Shown: positions 36,118 through 44,024 of the stretch, one piece after another | Numbering within the stretch: the stretch's first letter is position 1 | Layout: every line of letters begins with the position of its first letter | Source of the DNA: Lachnospiraceae bacterium | GTDB lineage: Bacteria; Bacillota; Clostridia; Lachnospirales; Lachnospiraceae | Assembly: GCA_017484135.1 (NCBI GenBank) | Contig: JAFUTQ010000092.1 | Location: 1-64,000 of the forward strand | Length of the DNA: 64,000 nt | Direction of reading: 5' to 3' | The notes under the pieces: model-generated | The model's input: the letters and a program-made list of their open reading frames with translations, nothing else | Told to the model about the DNA's origin: nothing | Databases searched by the model: none | Made by a program: the position numbers and the translations under genes

Positions 36118-37047
36118 CTATTTTTCTGATGCTACCTCTGTCACAGATTTTACAAGGCCTGCAAGATTTTGAATTTCAGAAGGGATAATGATCTTTGTTG
36201 CCTTTCCGTCTGCCGCCTTTGCAAAAGCCTCCAGCCCTTTGAGCTGCAGTACCTTTTCGTCCGGTGCTGCCTCCCTTAAGAATCTCAGACCATCGGCATT
36301 CGCCTGCTGAATCTTGAGGATGGCTGTTGCCTGTCCTTCTGCCTCTTTAATCGTGGCTTCTCTCTGCGCCTCTGCGCGAAGAATTGCCGCTGTCTTCTCT
36401 GCCTCTGCATCCAGAATCGCAGATTCTTTCTTACCTTCGGCAACAAGAATCGTGGATTTTTTCTCACCCTCTGCGCGAAGAATTGCTTCACGTCTTTCAC
36501 GCTCCGCCTTCATCTGTTTTTCCATTGCATCCTGAATTGCCTTCGGAGGCATGATATTTTTCAATTCTACACGGTTTACCTTGATTCCCCACGGATCCGT
36601 GGCGATATCAAGAGAGGAACGCATCTTGGTATTGATGGTTTCTCGGGAGGTCAAAGTCTCATCCAACTCCAGATCTCCGATAATGTTTCGCAGTGTAGTG
36701 GCAGTCAGATTTTCGATTGCCATAATCGGATTTTCAACACCGTAGGTAAACAGCTTAGGGTCGGTAATCTGAAAGTACACGACCGTATCAATCTGCATGG
36801 TTACATTGTCCTTTGTGATTACGGGCTGTGGAGGAAAATCCACCACCTGTTCCTTTAAAAGCACCCGCTTTGCAAGTCGGTCAATAAACGGTGCCTTAAA
36901 ATGTAATCCCACATCCCACGTGGTAAGATAACCTCCCAATCGCTCAATTACCACCGCATGAGCCTGTGGAACAATCTTGATACAGGAAACCGCAATCCAC
37001 AAAACAATAACAATCAAAACAATGAATGCAATAATTCCTCCCGGCAT
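36118..37047 (-). CDS. SPFH/band-7 membrane protein (QmcA/stomatin-like)
   Basis: A 309-residue protein with an N-terminal membrane anchor (GGIIAFIVLIVIVLWIAVSCI, ~3-23). The SPFH domain follows (VIERLGGYLTTWDVGLHFKAPFIDRLAKRVLLKEQVVDFPPQPVITKDNV). A long coiled coil with degenerate 'AEGEKKSAILxAEG' repeats runs from ~190 to 245. The family forms membrane microdomain scaffolds or protease regulators. The usual NfeD partner is not next to it. Confidence 0.88.
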   Translation of the reverse strand: MPGGIIAFIVLIVIVLWIAVSCIKIVPQAHAVVIERLGGYLTTWDVGLHFKAPFIDRLAKRVLLKEQVVDFPPQPVITKDNVTMQIDTVVYFQITDPKLFTYGVENPIMAIENLTATTLRNIIGDLELDETLTSRETINTKMRSSLDIATDPWGIKVNRVELKNIMPPKAIQDAMEKQMKAERERREAILRAEGEKKSTILVAEGKKESAILDAEAEKTAAILRAEAQREATIKEAEGQATAILKIQQANADGLRFLREAAPDEKVLQLKGLEAFAKAADGKATKIIIPSEIQNLAGLVKSVTEVASEK

Positions 37048-37123
37048 ATTGATTCCTCCTCTTTAATTAAATTAAGATACCTCCTATCATACTATATTTT
37101 GATTGAAAATGCCATATACTTTC

Positions 37124-38341
37124 TCAATAAAATACATGATTTCCGATCACAACCCCGGCATGACCACCGGATGCCCTCTGAAAGGATAACGCTCCGCCGG
37201 TGTTATCCGTACCGCTCAGGGCTTCCTGTGCGGCCTGCAGACAGCTGCTGCTCACGCCTGCAGCTATGGCCGCATCTACTTTTCCGCTGCCCGCCGGTGC
37301 AAATTGTCCGCTCTGGTAAATGACTCCGTATACCGAGGAAGGATACGCACCGGATCTCACACGATTGACAACTACCGCGCCTACTGCAAGCTGCCCCTCG
37401 TAGCTCTCACCTCCGGCCTCGCACTGGATGATTGCGCCCAAAAGCGTCACATCATCTGTAGACGCTGCAACTGATTCCTTCTGGGTCACGGCTGCAGATG
37501 TCTGCTGAGCTGCCTGTGCTGCTTTTGCCTCCTCTGCCGCCTTCGCGGCCTCTGCTTCCTTCTGCTTCTGTATCGCTGCCTGTTCCTCTTCTACGGAAAC
37601 AGCAGCTCCGATATTCAGGCTCTGCTCTACATAATTCTCAGCCACATAGCCTGTTTTTCCGTTTATCTTTACTGCCACCCACTCGGTTGTCTCCGGAGCA
37701 TCCGTATCCACAACCAATACGGTGTCCTTCGTCACGGTCTTGATTACGGCTGCATCCGTATCCGCCTGAGAGCGGATTCTGAGTCCGTCAATCTGTACCA
37801 CCGCCACAGAATCACAGACCTCCTGTGCCAATGCATATGCCGCAGCGTCCGTCACACAGTATTCACTCTTTACATATCCATCTACCGTTCCGGATGTAAT
37901 ATGATACCATCCGTCCAGAATTTCCACGATATCCGCCGCACTTCCTCTGTACAGCTTTCCTTCAATCGGAGCATTCTCATCCGTCTGACTGCGGATATAT
38001 AAAAATTCTCCCACATCTGCCATCAGCTTATTGCTCCACTGCTTTTCTTCCTCTGTGGGCTCCGGCTCCGGTTCTGCTTCTGCCGCAGATACAGCCACTG
38101 TATCTGCCCGCTCCACGCTGACCACATCAATGGCATCCTGTCCGACCTCTTCCAGTCTTCCGCATACTCCCGCAACCATATCTGTGGAAATCTCTGTCTC
38201 CACCTCTGTATTTACTTCATTTGTAGCTTCGTTTATCCGGTAATCCGATGTAACATTTGCTGTAATGGCTGCAGCAGAAAGCACGATTACAACAATACTC
38301 CCCGTCACAACACACCCTCTCAAATTGTTTCGCAAATTCAT
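37124..38341 (-). CDS. SleB-type cell-wall hydrolase with two SH3 domains
   Basis: A 405-residue exported protein. Residues ~1-28 (MNLRNNLRGCVVTGSIVVIVLSAAAI) are a signal anchor. Two bacterial SH3 domains follow (VGEFLYIRSQTDENAPIEGKL...; VQIDGLRIRSQADTDAAVIKTV...), then an Ala/Lys/Glu linker. The C-terminal SleB/hydrolase-2 domain begins VTLLGAIIQCEAGGESYEGQLAVGAVVVNRVRSGAYPSSVYGVIYQSGQF; its Glu in CEAGGE is the likely catalytic residue. The ATG at 38341 follows GGAGG at five bases; the ATG four codons upstream has no site. The promoter carries a WalR-like box. Confidence 0.88.
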   Translation of the reverse strand: MNLRNNLRGCVVTGSIVVIVLSAAAITANVTSDYRINEATNEVNTEVETEISTDMVAGVCGRLEEVGQDAIDVVSVERADTVAVSAAEAEPEPEPTEEEKQWSNKLMADVGEFLYIRSQTDENAPIEGKLYRGSAADIVEILDGWYHITSGTVDGYVKSEYCVTDAAAYALAQEVCDSVAVVQIDGLRIRSQADTDAAVIKTVTKDTVLVVDTDAPETTEWVAVKINGKTGYVAENYVEQSLNIGAAVSVEEEQAAIQKQKEAEAAKAAEEAKAAQAAQQTSAAVTQKESVAASTDDVTLLGAIIQCEAGGESYEGQLAVGAVVVNRVRSGAYPSSVYGVIYQSGQFAPAGSGKVDAAIAAGVSSSCLQAAQEALSGTDNTGGALSFQRASGGHAGVVIGNHVFY

Positions 38342-38410
38342 AGAACCCTCCATACATAAACCACTTTATTACTAAAGTATTACAAGTTTATGTAATTTTA
38401 TTCCTAATTT

Positions 38411-38436
38411 GTTACATTTGTTACAAAAATGTTACA
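38411..38436 (-). promoter_or_regulatory. WalR (YycF)-like box at the hydrolase transcription start
   Basis: Minus strand TGTAAC-N5-TGTAAC (38436-38420), which fits the WalR consensus TGT(A/T)A(A/T/C)-N5-TGT(A/T)A(A/T/C) perfectly, plus a third TGTAAC (38416-38411). It overlaps the expected +1 to +20 region, a position that would favour repression. Confidence 0.7.
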
Positions 38437-38442
38437 CGACGC

Positions 38443-38471
38443 ATTATAACAAGGTTCTATGAGGTTGTCAA
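38443..38471 (-). promoter_or_regulatory. Consensus sigma-A promoter of the SleB-type hydrolase
   Basis: Minus strand TTGACA (38471-38466), 17-base spacer, TATAAT (38448-38443): a perfect consensus promoter. The leader is ~95 bases. Confidence 0.9.
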
Positions 38472-38490
38472 CTACTAAATAACGAAGTAT

Positions 38491-39837
38491 TTACAAGCGC
38501 TTCAAAAGTGCTTCCCTGGATTCTTCATAGCCCGGCTTTCCCAAAAGGGCAAACATATTTTTCTTGTAGCTCTCAACGCCCGGCTGGTTGAATGGATTCA
38601 CACCTAAGAGATACCCGCTGACACCGCAGGCAAACTCAAAGAAATAGAACAACTCACCCAGATAAAATTCGTTCTGCTCGGGTATGTGAACCATAAGATT
38701 CGGAACCTGTCCGTCTGTGTGCGCAAGAATTGTTCCGTTCATGGCACTCTTATTTACAAAATCCATCGTTTTTCCGGCAAGATAATTCAAGCCGTCCAGA
38801 TCCACTGCTTCCTCCTGAATGATAATATCCTCTCTGGGAGTCTCCACATTCAGCACAGTCTCAAACAGGATTCTGGCTCCGTCCTGAATATACTGACCCA
38901 TGGAGTGAAGATCGGTTGTAAGGTCGACCGATGCCGGGAAAATGCCCTTCTGGTCTTTTCCTTCACTCTCTCCGTACAGCTGCTTCCACCACTCAGCTGT
39001 ATAATGAAGGCTTGGCTCATAATTGCACAAAATCTCAATCGCTTTCCCTTTTCTGAGCAGGATATTCCGAATCGCCGCATACTGGAGTGCATCATTTTCT
39101 TCAAAATTCTTCTCCAGCGCCAGTTTTCTTCCCTCTGCAGCGCCTTCCATCAATTTCAGAATATCCGCGCCGCTGACTGCAATCGGCAAAAGACCTACCG
39201 CGGTCAGAACCGAAAAACGTCCGCCCACATCGTCCGGAACCACAAAGGTCTCATAGCCTTCCTCATCGGAAAGATTCTTTAATGCGCCCTTTGCTTTATC
39301 CGTAGTCGCATAAATTCTCTCTGCGGCCTCTTTTTTTCCGTATTTCTTCTCCAGCTTTTCCTTAAAGATCCGAAAAGCAATTGCCGGCTCTGTGGTTGTC
39401 CCAGACTTAGAGATAATATTGACGGAAAAATCCCTGTCTCCTACTACATCCAAAAGCCCCTGAAGATAGGTGCCGCTGATGCTGTTTCCCACATAATATA
39501 TTTCCGGTGTCTTGCGAATCTCTTTCGACACCTGATTGTAAAATCCATGTCTTAAAAATTCAATGGCTGCTCTGGCCCCAAGATAGGAACCTCCGATTCC
39601 GATCACAACCAAAACCTCTGAGTCTGACTGAATTTTGGCCGCAGCGCGCTGGATTCGTGCAAACTCTTCCTTATCATAGTTAACCGGAAGATCCAGCCAG
39701 CCCAGAAAATCGTTTCCTGCGCCCGTTTTTGCCAGCAGCTCTTTTTTCGCATTGTCTGCCAGTTTGCTCATATACTGTACTTCTTCTTCACTGATAAAAG
39801 ATGCAGCCTTTGAGTAGTCAAATGTAACTTTATCCAT
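38491..39837 (-). CDS. pgi: Glucose-6-phosphate isomerase
   Basis: Interconverts glucose-6-P and fructose-6-P. The 448-residue bacterial-type PGI has [19 protein letters not shown] (~76-94), [40 protein letters not shown], and [14 protein letters not shown] near the C-terminus. Length and motifs are normal for Firmicutes Pgi. Monocistronic as far as can be seen. Confidence 0.95.
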   Translation of the reverse strand: MDKVTFDYSKAASFISEEEVQYMSKLADNAKKELLAKTGAGNDFLGWLDLPVNYDKEEFARIQRAAAKIQSDSEVLVVIGIGGSYLGARAAIEFLRHGFYNQVSKEIRKTPEIYYVGNSISGTYLQGLLDVVGDRDFSVNIISKSGTTTEPAIAFRIFKEKLEKKYGKKEAAERIYATTDKAKGALKNLSDEEGYETFVVPDDVGGRFSVLTAVGLLPIAVSGADILKLMEGAAEGRKLALEKNFEENDALQYAAIRNILLRKGKAIEILCNYEPSLHYTAEWWKQLYGESEGKDQKGIFPASVDLTTDLHSMGQYIQDGARILFETVLNVETPREDIIIQEEAVDLDGLNYLAGKTMDFVNKSAMNGTILAHTDGQVPNLMVHIPEQNEFYLGELFYFFEFACGVSGYLLGVNPFNQPGVESYKKNMFALLGKPGYEESREALLKRL

Positions 39838-39904
39838 TGTTTAACACTCCTTTGTCCTTCTGAACCTCTGTTGCTCAACATTGTATCAAAAGTGTATCTT
39901 TTTA

Positions 39905-40210
39905 TCAAGGAAAAATTTCCTGCAGGACAGCATCAAATACCGCTTCCTCCTGTTGGAGCCTTTTTTGCCTGATGACCTCTCTCATCTGTTGTTCCTGTAC
40001 CGAAACAGGCTCTGATTCCGGCATCTCCGGCTCCTCCTCTGCCAGCACCACACATAGATAATGCTCAATTTTTTTCTGTATCGTGTCCATGCGGCGGTTA
40101 AATCTGTGTACTGCCACCCCGATACAAACTCCAATGATATTAAGCGCAGCCAGCGCTCCCAGCAGAAGGATTGTGCCATAGGTCTGCATAAAATCTGTCA
40201 CATACTGCAT
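39905..40210 (-). CDS. Small single-pass membrane protein, unknown function
   Basis: A 101-residue protein with a membrane helix at residues ~14-34 (ILLLGALAALNIIGVCIGVAV). A positively charged, coiled segment follows (RFNRRMDTIQKKIEHY), then an acidic/Gln-rich tail. The ATG at 40210 follows AGAGG with good spacing; a longer frame exists but lacks a site. It shares a divergent region with murG. No family recognised. Confidence 0.6.
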   Translation of the reverse strand: MQYVTDFMQTYGTILLLGALAALNIIGVCIGVAVHRFNRRMDTIQKKIEHYLCVVLAEEEPEMPESEPVSVQEQQMREVIRQKRLQQEEAVFDAVLQEIFP

Positions 40211-40346
40211 CGCTTTACCTCTTTTCTGTAAACTCAACGGGCAAATATTGTCTTTCAAAGCCGGAAAGCTTTTTCGGTTCCGACCATGAATTGTTCCAAT
40301 TATATGTTGAAAAGAGGCTCGAAATGAGTAATTTTTGCTCGACAAT

Positions 40347-40374
40347 TTGACATTTTCTCAGAACCGTTTAATAT
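40347..40374 (+). promoter_or_regulatory. Putative murG promoter
   Basis: TTGACA (40347-40352), 16-base spacer, TAATAT (40369-40374), ~54 bases before the murG ATG. Confidence 0.6.
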
Positions 40375-40427
40375 AGATGGTAGCAAACAAATATATTAAC
40401 TATAACAACACCAGAGAGGATCCCTCC

Positions 40428-41495
40428 ATGAAAAAAATCGTTATGACAGGCGGCGGAACAGCCGGGCATGTTACTCCCAATATTGCTTTGTTTCCGGCTC
40501 TTCGGTCTGCAGGCTATGAAATTCACTATATCGGCTCTTATACCGGTATCGAAAAAAAACTGATTGTAGAACAGCATGTCCCTTATTCCGGCATTTCTTC
40601 CGGCAAACTGCGCAGATATAAGGATTTACGGAATCTGACCGATCCCTTTCGCGTCCTCAAAGGTCTTGGTCAGTCTGTCTCTTTATTAAAAAAAATAAAA
40701 CCCGATGTGGTGTTTTCGAAGGGCGGTTTTGTCTCCGCCCCTGTGGTAATCGCCGCCAAAATGCTGCACATTCCTGCCATCATTCATGAATCGGATCTTA
40801 CCCCCGGACTGGCAAACAAACTGGCGATTCCGTCTGCCACAAAGGTCTGCTGTAATTTTCCGGAGACACTGGAATATCTCCCGAAAAATAAGGCCGTTCT
40901 CACCGGTTCTCCGATCCGTCAGGAGCTTTTGCACGGTGACAGCCGACGGGCGTTACAGCTGTGTCATTTTTCGTCGGAAAAACCGGTCATCCTTGTGATC
41001 GGCGGCAGCAGTGGCTCCAAATTCATCAACGACACCATCCGTGCCTTGTTAGATGATCTGCTGCCAGGCTATCAGATCATTCATCTCTGTGGAAAGGGAA
41101 ATCTGGATGCTTCACTGGAACAACGTTCGGGCTATGCACAGTTTGAATATGTAAACCGTGAATTGCGCGACATGCTTGCCTTAAGCTCAGTGGTCATCTC
41201 CCGTGCCGGTGCAAACGCAATCTGCGAACTGCTGGCGCTTCACAAGCCCAACATTCTCATTCCTTTATCTGCCAAGGCAAGCCGTGGCGATCAGGTGTTA
41301 AATGCTCGTTCCTTTGAGAAGCAGGGCTACAGTGTTGTCATTGAGGAGGAGGCATTGACCCCGGAGGCATTAAAAAACGCCATCACCAAGCTGATGACGG
41401 AGAAAAATACCTTTATCGAAAATATGACAAAAAATAAGCAGCCAGATTCCATCGAGACCATTATGGAGCTTATTGAGTCTGCTGCCGGTAAGTGA
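40428..41495 (+). CDS. murG: MurG: lipid I to lipid II GlcNAc transferase
   Basis: Adds GlcNAc to lipid I on the cytoplasmic membrane face. The 355-residue GT-B enzyme has MTGGGTAGHVTPNIAL (residues 4-19), VFSKGGFVSAPVVIAA, IIHESDLTPGLANKLA, VIGGSSGSKFIN, and SRAGANAICELLALHKPNILIPLS with ASRGDQVLNA. The ATG at 40428 follows GAGAGGA. Standing alone outside the dcw cluster, it could be a second MurG; this cannot be decided here. Its stop is followed after one base by a 48-bp inverted-repeat arm. Confidence 0.9.
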   Translation: MKKIVMTGGGTAGHVTPNIALFPALRSAGYEIHYIGSYTGIEKKLIVEQHVPYSGISSGKLRRYKDLRNLTDPFRVLKGLGQSVSLLKKIKPDVVFSKGGFVSAPVVIAAKMLHIPAIIHESDLTPGLANKLAIPSATKVCCNFPETLEYLPKNKAVLTGSPIRQELLHGDSRRALQLCHFSSEKPVILVIGGSSGSKFINDTIRALLDDLLPGYQIIHLCGKGNLDASLEQRSGYAQFEYVNRELRDMLALSSVVISRAGANAICELLALHKPNILIPLSAKASRGDQVLNARSFEKQGYSVVIEEEALTPEALKNAITKLMTEKNTFIENMTKNKQPDSIETIMELIESAAGK

Positions 41496-41496
41496 T

Positions 41497-41700
41497 TATG
41501 AAATGATGTTGGAGTCGGATATGCGCAGGGTTGAAGCCGGAAGGTCATGCCGGCGGAGCCGGCATTGACTCTTTGCACAAAAAGCTCTGGGAAATGCTAG
41601 CATTCCCCAGAGCTTTCTTGTGCAAAGGGTTCACATCGTTTCACGATGTGAACCTTCCGGCTTCAACCCTGCGCATATCCGACTCCAACATCATTTCATA
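41497..41700. repeat. Cloverleaf-type palindromic element, copy 2
   Basis: Occupies almost the whole 223-base gap between the convergent murG and HIT genes. The outer arms are a perfect 48-bp inverted repeat (41497-41544 with 41653-41700). Inside are hairpin C (8-bp stem ATGCCGGC / GCCGGCAT, 41547-41565), a long middle stem capped by AATGCTAGCATT (~41569-41627), and hairpin A (12 bp, 41628-41654, loop TTC). It is the reverse orientation of copy 1 at 27252-27418. Confidence 0.95.
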
Positions 41701-41718
41701 CAATCATAGCCACCTGAC

Positions 41719-42159
41719 TCATTGTTCCGCGGTATTAAATAAACCAAATTTCAACTCCTCTTTCAGCTCCTGCATTTCCTGCTCAGACAGCTCAAGGGGA
41801 TTGTAGCGCAGCATGTCCGCATTTGCAGCGCCTGCATATCGCGGAATCACATGCATATGAAAATGAAACACTGTCTGGCCTGCTGCACGTCCGTTATTCT
41901 GCATCAGATTCAGACCATCGATGTGCAGAACCTCCTGCATCCGCTCTGCAACCTTTTTTGCCACCTGAACGGCCTTCCCTGCGACCTCTTCATCGATCTC
42001 AAACAGGTTGGCATAATGCTCCTTTGGGATGATCAGTGCATGCCCCTTTGCAGCCGGGCTTAAATCCAGTATTACCTTGAACAGCTCATCCTCATAAATT
42101 GTGTTGCTGGGAATCTCTCCTGCAGCAATCTTACAAAAAATACAATTATCATCTCTCAT
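41719..42159 (-). CDS. HIT family nucleotide-binding hydrolase
   Basis: A 146-residue histidine-triad protein. CIFCKIAAGEIPSNTIYEDE at the N-terminus and the triad HFHMHVIPR (99-107) mark it as the HinT-like group, which hydrolyses nucleotide phosphoramidates. C6 and C9 could form part of a zinc site. The last helix carries LELSEQEMQELKEELK. Confidence 0.92.
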   Translation of the reverse strand: MRDDNCIFCKIAAGEIPSNTIYEDELFKVILDLSPAAKGHALIIPKEHYANLFEIDEEVAGKAVQVAKKVAERMQEVLHIDGLNLMQNNGRAAGQTVFHFHMHVIPRYAGAANADMLRYNPLELSEQEMQELKEELKFGLFNTAEQ

Positions 42160-42185
42160 TCTGTCTTTTCTCCTTATATAATATG

Positions 42186-42262
42186 AATCGGCACGCGTCG
42201 CTTCGCGTCACCTGCCATGTCGTCGGAATCCATCCTAAAAAGAGCTTCGCTCATTGGGATTC
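42186..42262. repeat. Inverted-repeat cluster with two GCGAAGC mini-hairpins
   Basis: Between the flavodoxin-like gene and the HIT gene. GGAATCC / GGATTCC pairs around a GAGC-GAA-GCTC hairpin (GCGAAGC core at 42250-42244), next to a second GCGAAGC core (42206-42200) flanked by GACGCG repeats. No T tract follows, so it is not a standard terminator. Confidence 0.55.
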
Positions 42263-42266
42263 CTCC

Positions 42267-43262
42267 TCAAGACTCAAAAACAAAAATCTGATCCAATGTC
42301 CGCAATGTTTTAAAGTTACCCTTCGCCGTCATCTGTCCGGACATAAACGCTCTCTGAAAGGTCATCCGGCCTGCCACAATATTATCCATAACCTGCGGAG
42401 ATAACCTTGCATAAATATCCGGGTTCTCTTCCTGTCCATAGCGGCAGCTCAGATCCTCACCATGCACCTCCACCACAAGCGGCTTTTTCTTCTCGTCAAT
42501 CATAAACAAATATGTGGCGGAAAAGTCCTCCTGCGGCACGAAATGTGACTGCAGATCAATAATATACTCCAGCTGCTCGTCTGCCTTTTTCTCATCCAAA
42601 CGATCCCGAAAGAGCGAGGTCAGTTCCTCAATATCCTCTTTTTGTTTTTTCACATAACTGTCATCCGACACATACTGTGACAGCTGTTCGCTCTCCTGGG
42701 GTGTCAGCTCCATTTGCTGGGTGCGAAGCACCGTCTGCTTGACTGCCTGATTGGAATTTGGCAGTCCCCGCAGCTTCTGCGAAATGGTGCGATACAGATT
42801 TTCTGCCTTTTTCTCAATAATCACGGAATACTCATGATTCATTTCAAAGCTGACCAGATCATCCACATAGCCACAGATTCCGCTGCACGGAAGTCCGCCT
42901 AAGATCTCCCATGCATTTTCCAGCGTGAGCTCTCCCTCTCTCTCTCCATAGGTTGTGGACATAACGATCGGCTGCATATACAGCGTCTTAATCTTATCTT
43001 TATCACCATACAGCCAGCATGCATCCAGAAACTGCTGCATATATCCGCCAATGCCGAGCCATTCCACGGTGGTAGCTAAAATAATTCCGTCCGCATCCTT
43101 AAATGTGTTGGGAAGCGTTGAGATGCTGTTCTTTTTTTCGAATATATTATACCTCTCAACAGTCACCCGGAGTTCCTTTAACACTTCCTCCATTTTTCCC
43201 ACAACATAAAGGGTCGGATCGTCCAACAGCCCTCTTCCGCCATAATAGATATTGACCTTCAT
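42267..43262 (-). CDS. Flavodoxin-like NAD(P)H reductase fused to SCP2-like domain
   Basis: A 331-residue protein. Residues ~1-170 are a flavodoxin/NADPH-dependent FMN reductase fold (MKVNIYYGGRGLLDDPTLYVVGKMEEVLKEL; DADGIILATTVEWLGIGGYMQQFLDACW). The C-terminal ~110 residues (LEYIIDLQSHFVPQ...DIYARLSPQVMDNIVAGRMTFQRAFMSGQMTAKGNFKTLRTLDQIF) resemble an SCP2 sterol-carrier domain, a known Clostridia fusion. The substrate is unknown; a lipid- or quinone-like ligand is possible. Confidence 0.8.
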   Translation of the reverse strand: MKVNIYYGGRGLLDDPTLYVVGKMEEVLKELRVTVERYNIFEKKNSISTLPNTFKDADGIILATTVEWLGIGGYMQQFLDACWLYGDKDKIKTLYMQPIVMSTTYGEREGELTLENAWEILGGLPCSGICGYVDDLVSFEMNHEYSVIIEKKAENLYRTISQKLRGLPNSNQAVKQTVLRTQQMELTPQESEQLSQYVSDDSYVKKQKEDIEELTSLFRDRLDEKKADEQLEYIIDLQSHFVPQEDFSATYLFMIDEKKKPLVVEVHGEDLSCRYGQEENPDIYARLSPQVMDNIVAGRMTFQRAFMSGQMTAKGNFKTLRTLDQIFVFES

Positions 43263-43337
43263 AGTTTCCTCCGCATTTTTGTAGCCCCTCCGGCTTCACT
43301 TCAGATAATGCTAGTATATAAATTTTCCGGCGGAAAA

Positions 43338-43958
43338 TCAAGCCTGCATCGAATAACGCTGTGACTCCCGCGATCTCTTGCGATATAACAGCACCGCCAA
43401 CACAAATCCTCCCAGCATTCCGCCGATATGCGCCGGATTGTCCACTCCGGTATCTGCCAACCCATAGTATAAGCTCAGAGCAAGCATCAGCATCAGCCTT
43501 TTCAGCGTTATATCTCCTACACGACCCCTGTGACGTATCACGATCCATAACAGAGCTCCGATTACGCCAAACACCGCACCCGAAGCCCCTCCGGAAACCA
43601 CTGCTTCCCCCCGGAATGCAGCCCATAAGTATGATACGATATTTCCGCACAGTCCGGCACCAAAATACATCACCCCATACTTTACATGTCCCATCAACTG
43701 CTCCACGCGGTTTCCCAGAAAAAAGAGTGTGATCATATTATTTGCAAGATGCTGTATACTAAAATGATAAAACATGGCGCTAAACAGCATCCACCATTTT
43801 TTCTGCGCAACGATCCATGGTCCGTACATCGCCCCATGCTGCACGGCAAAATCGCTGTCTCCCACATTCCCCTGCGTAAATAAAAAGAGGAAATATAAAA
43901 TATTCACTGCCACCAATGTGATATTCACAAAGGAAAAATTTTTCCTCTCCTCCGTCAT
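43338..43958 (-). CDS. Rhomboid intramembrane serine protease
   Basis: A 206-residue protein with six or so membrane helices. The catalytic dyad is complete: Ser in GGASGAVFG (S126) and His in NPAHIGGMLGGF (H177), with an oxyanion-type HFSIQHLANNM. The ATG at 43958 is chosen over an upstream in-frame start for its nearer GGAGG/GAGG sites. It cuts substrates within the membrane; substrates are unknown. Confidence 0.9.
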   Translation of the reverse strand: MTEERKNFSFVNITLVAVNILYFLFLFTQGNVGDSDFAVQHGAMYGPWIVAQKKWWMLFSAMFYHFSIQHLANNMITLFFLGNRVEQLMGHVKYGVMYFGAGLCGNIVSYLWAAFRGEAVVSGGASGAVFGVIGALLWIVIRHRGRVGDITLKRLMLMLALSLYYGLADTGVDNPAHIGGMLGGFVLAVLLYRKRSRESQRYSMQA

Positions 43959-43983
43959 ATGCCTCGCGCCTCCTACCGCTACG

Positions 43984-44012
43984 ACCATATCACGTTATGT
44001 GGGCACTGTCAA
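43984..44012 (-). promoter_or_regulatory. Promoter of the rhomboid gene
   Basis: Minus strand TTGACA (44012-44007), 17-base spacer, TATGGT (43989-43984), ~26 bases before the ATG. Confidence 0.65.
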
Positions 44013-44024
44013 TGTCCACTATTC

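Noticed and set aside
38411..38436. Three TGTAAC repeats considered as a possible CRISPR or direct-repeat array
   Set aside because: Units of six bases with 3- and 5-base spacing fit a WalR-type operator, not an array. No CRISPR array or cas gene was seen in the window.
41497..41544. Possible retron or attC-type site in the 48-bp arm
   Set aside because: No reverse transcriptase or integrase gene lies nearby, and no attC-like R' and R'' boxes were recognised.
27252..41700. The two cloverleaf elements taken simply as terminators
   Set aside because: No T tract follows the outer or middle stems, one copy lies between co-directional genes close to a promoter, and the shared core with compensatory changes is not expected of independent terminators.
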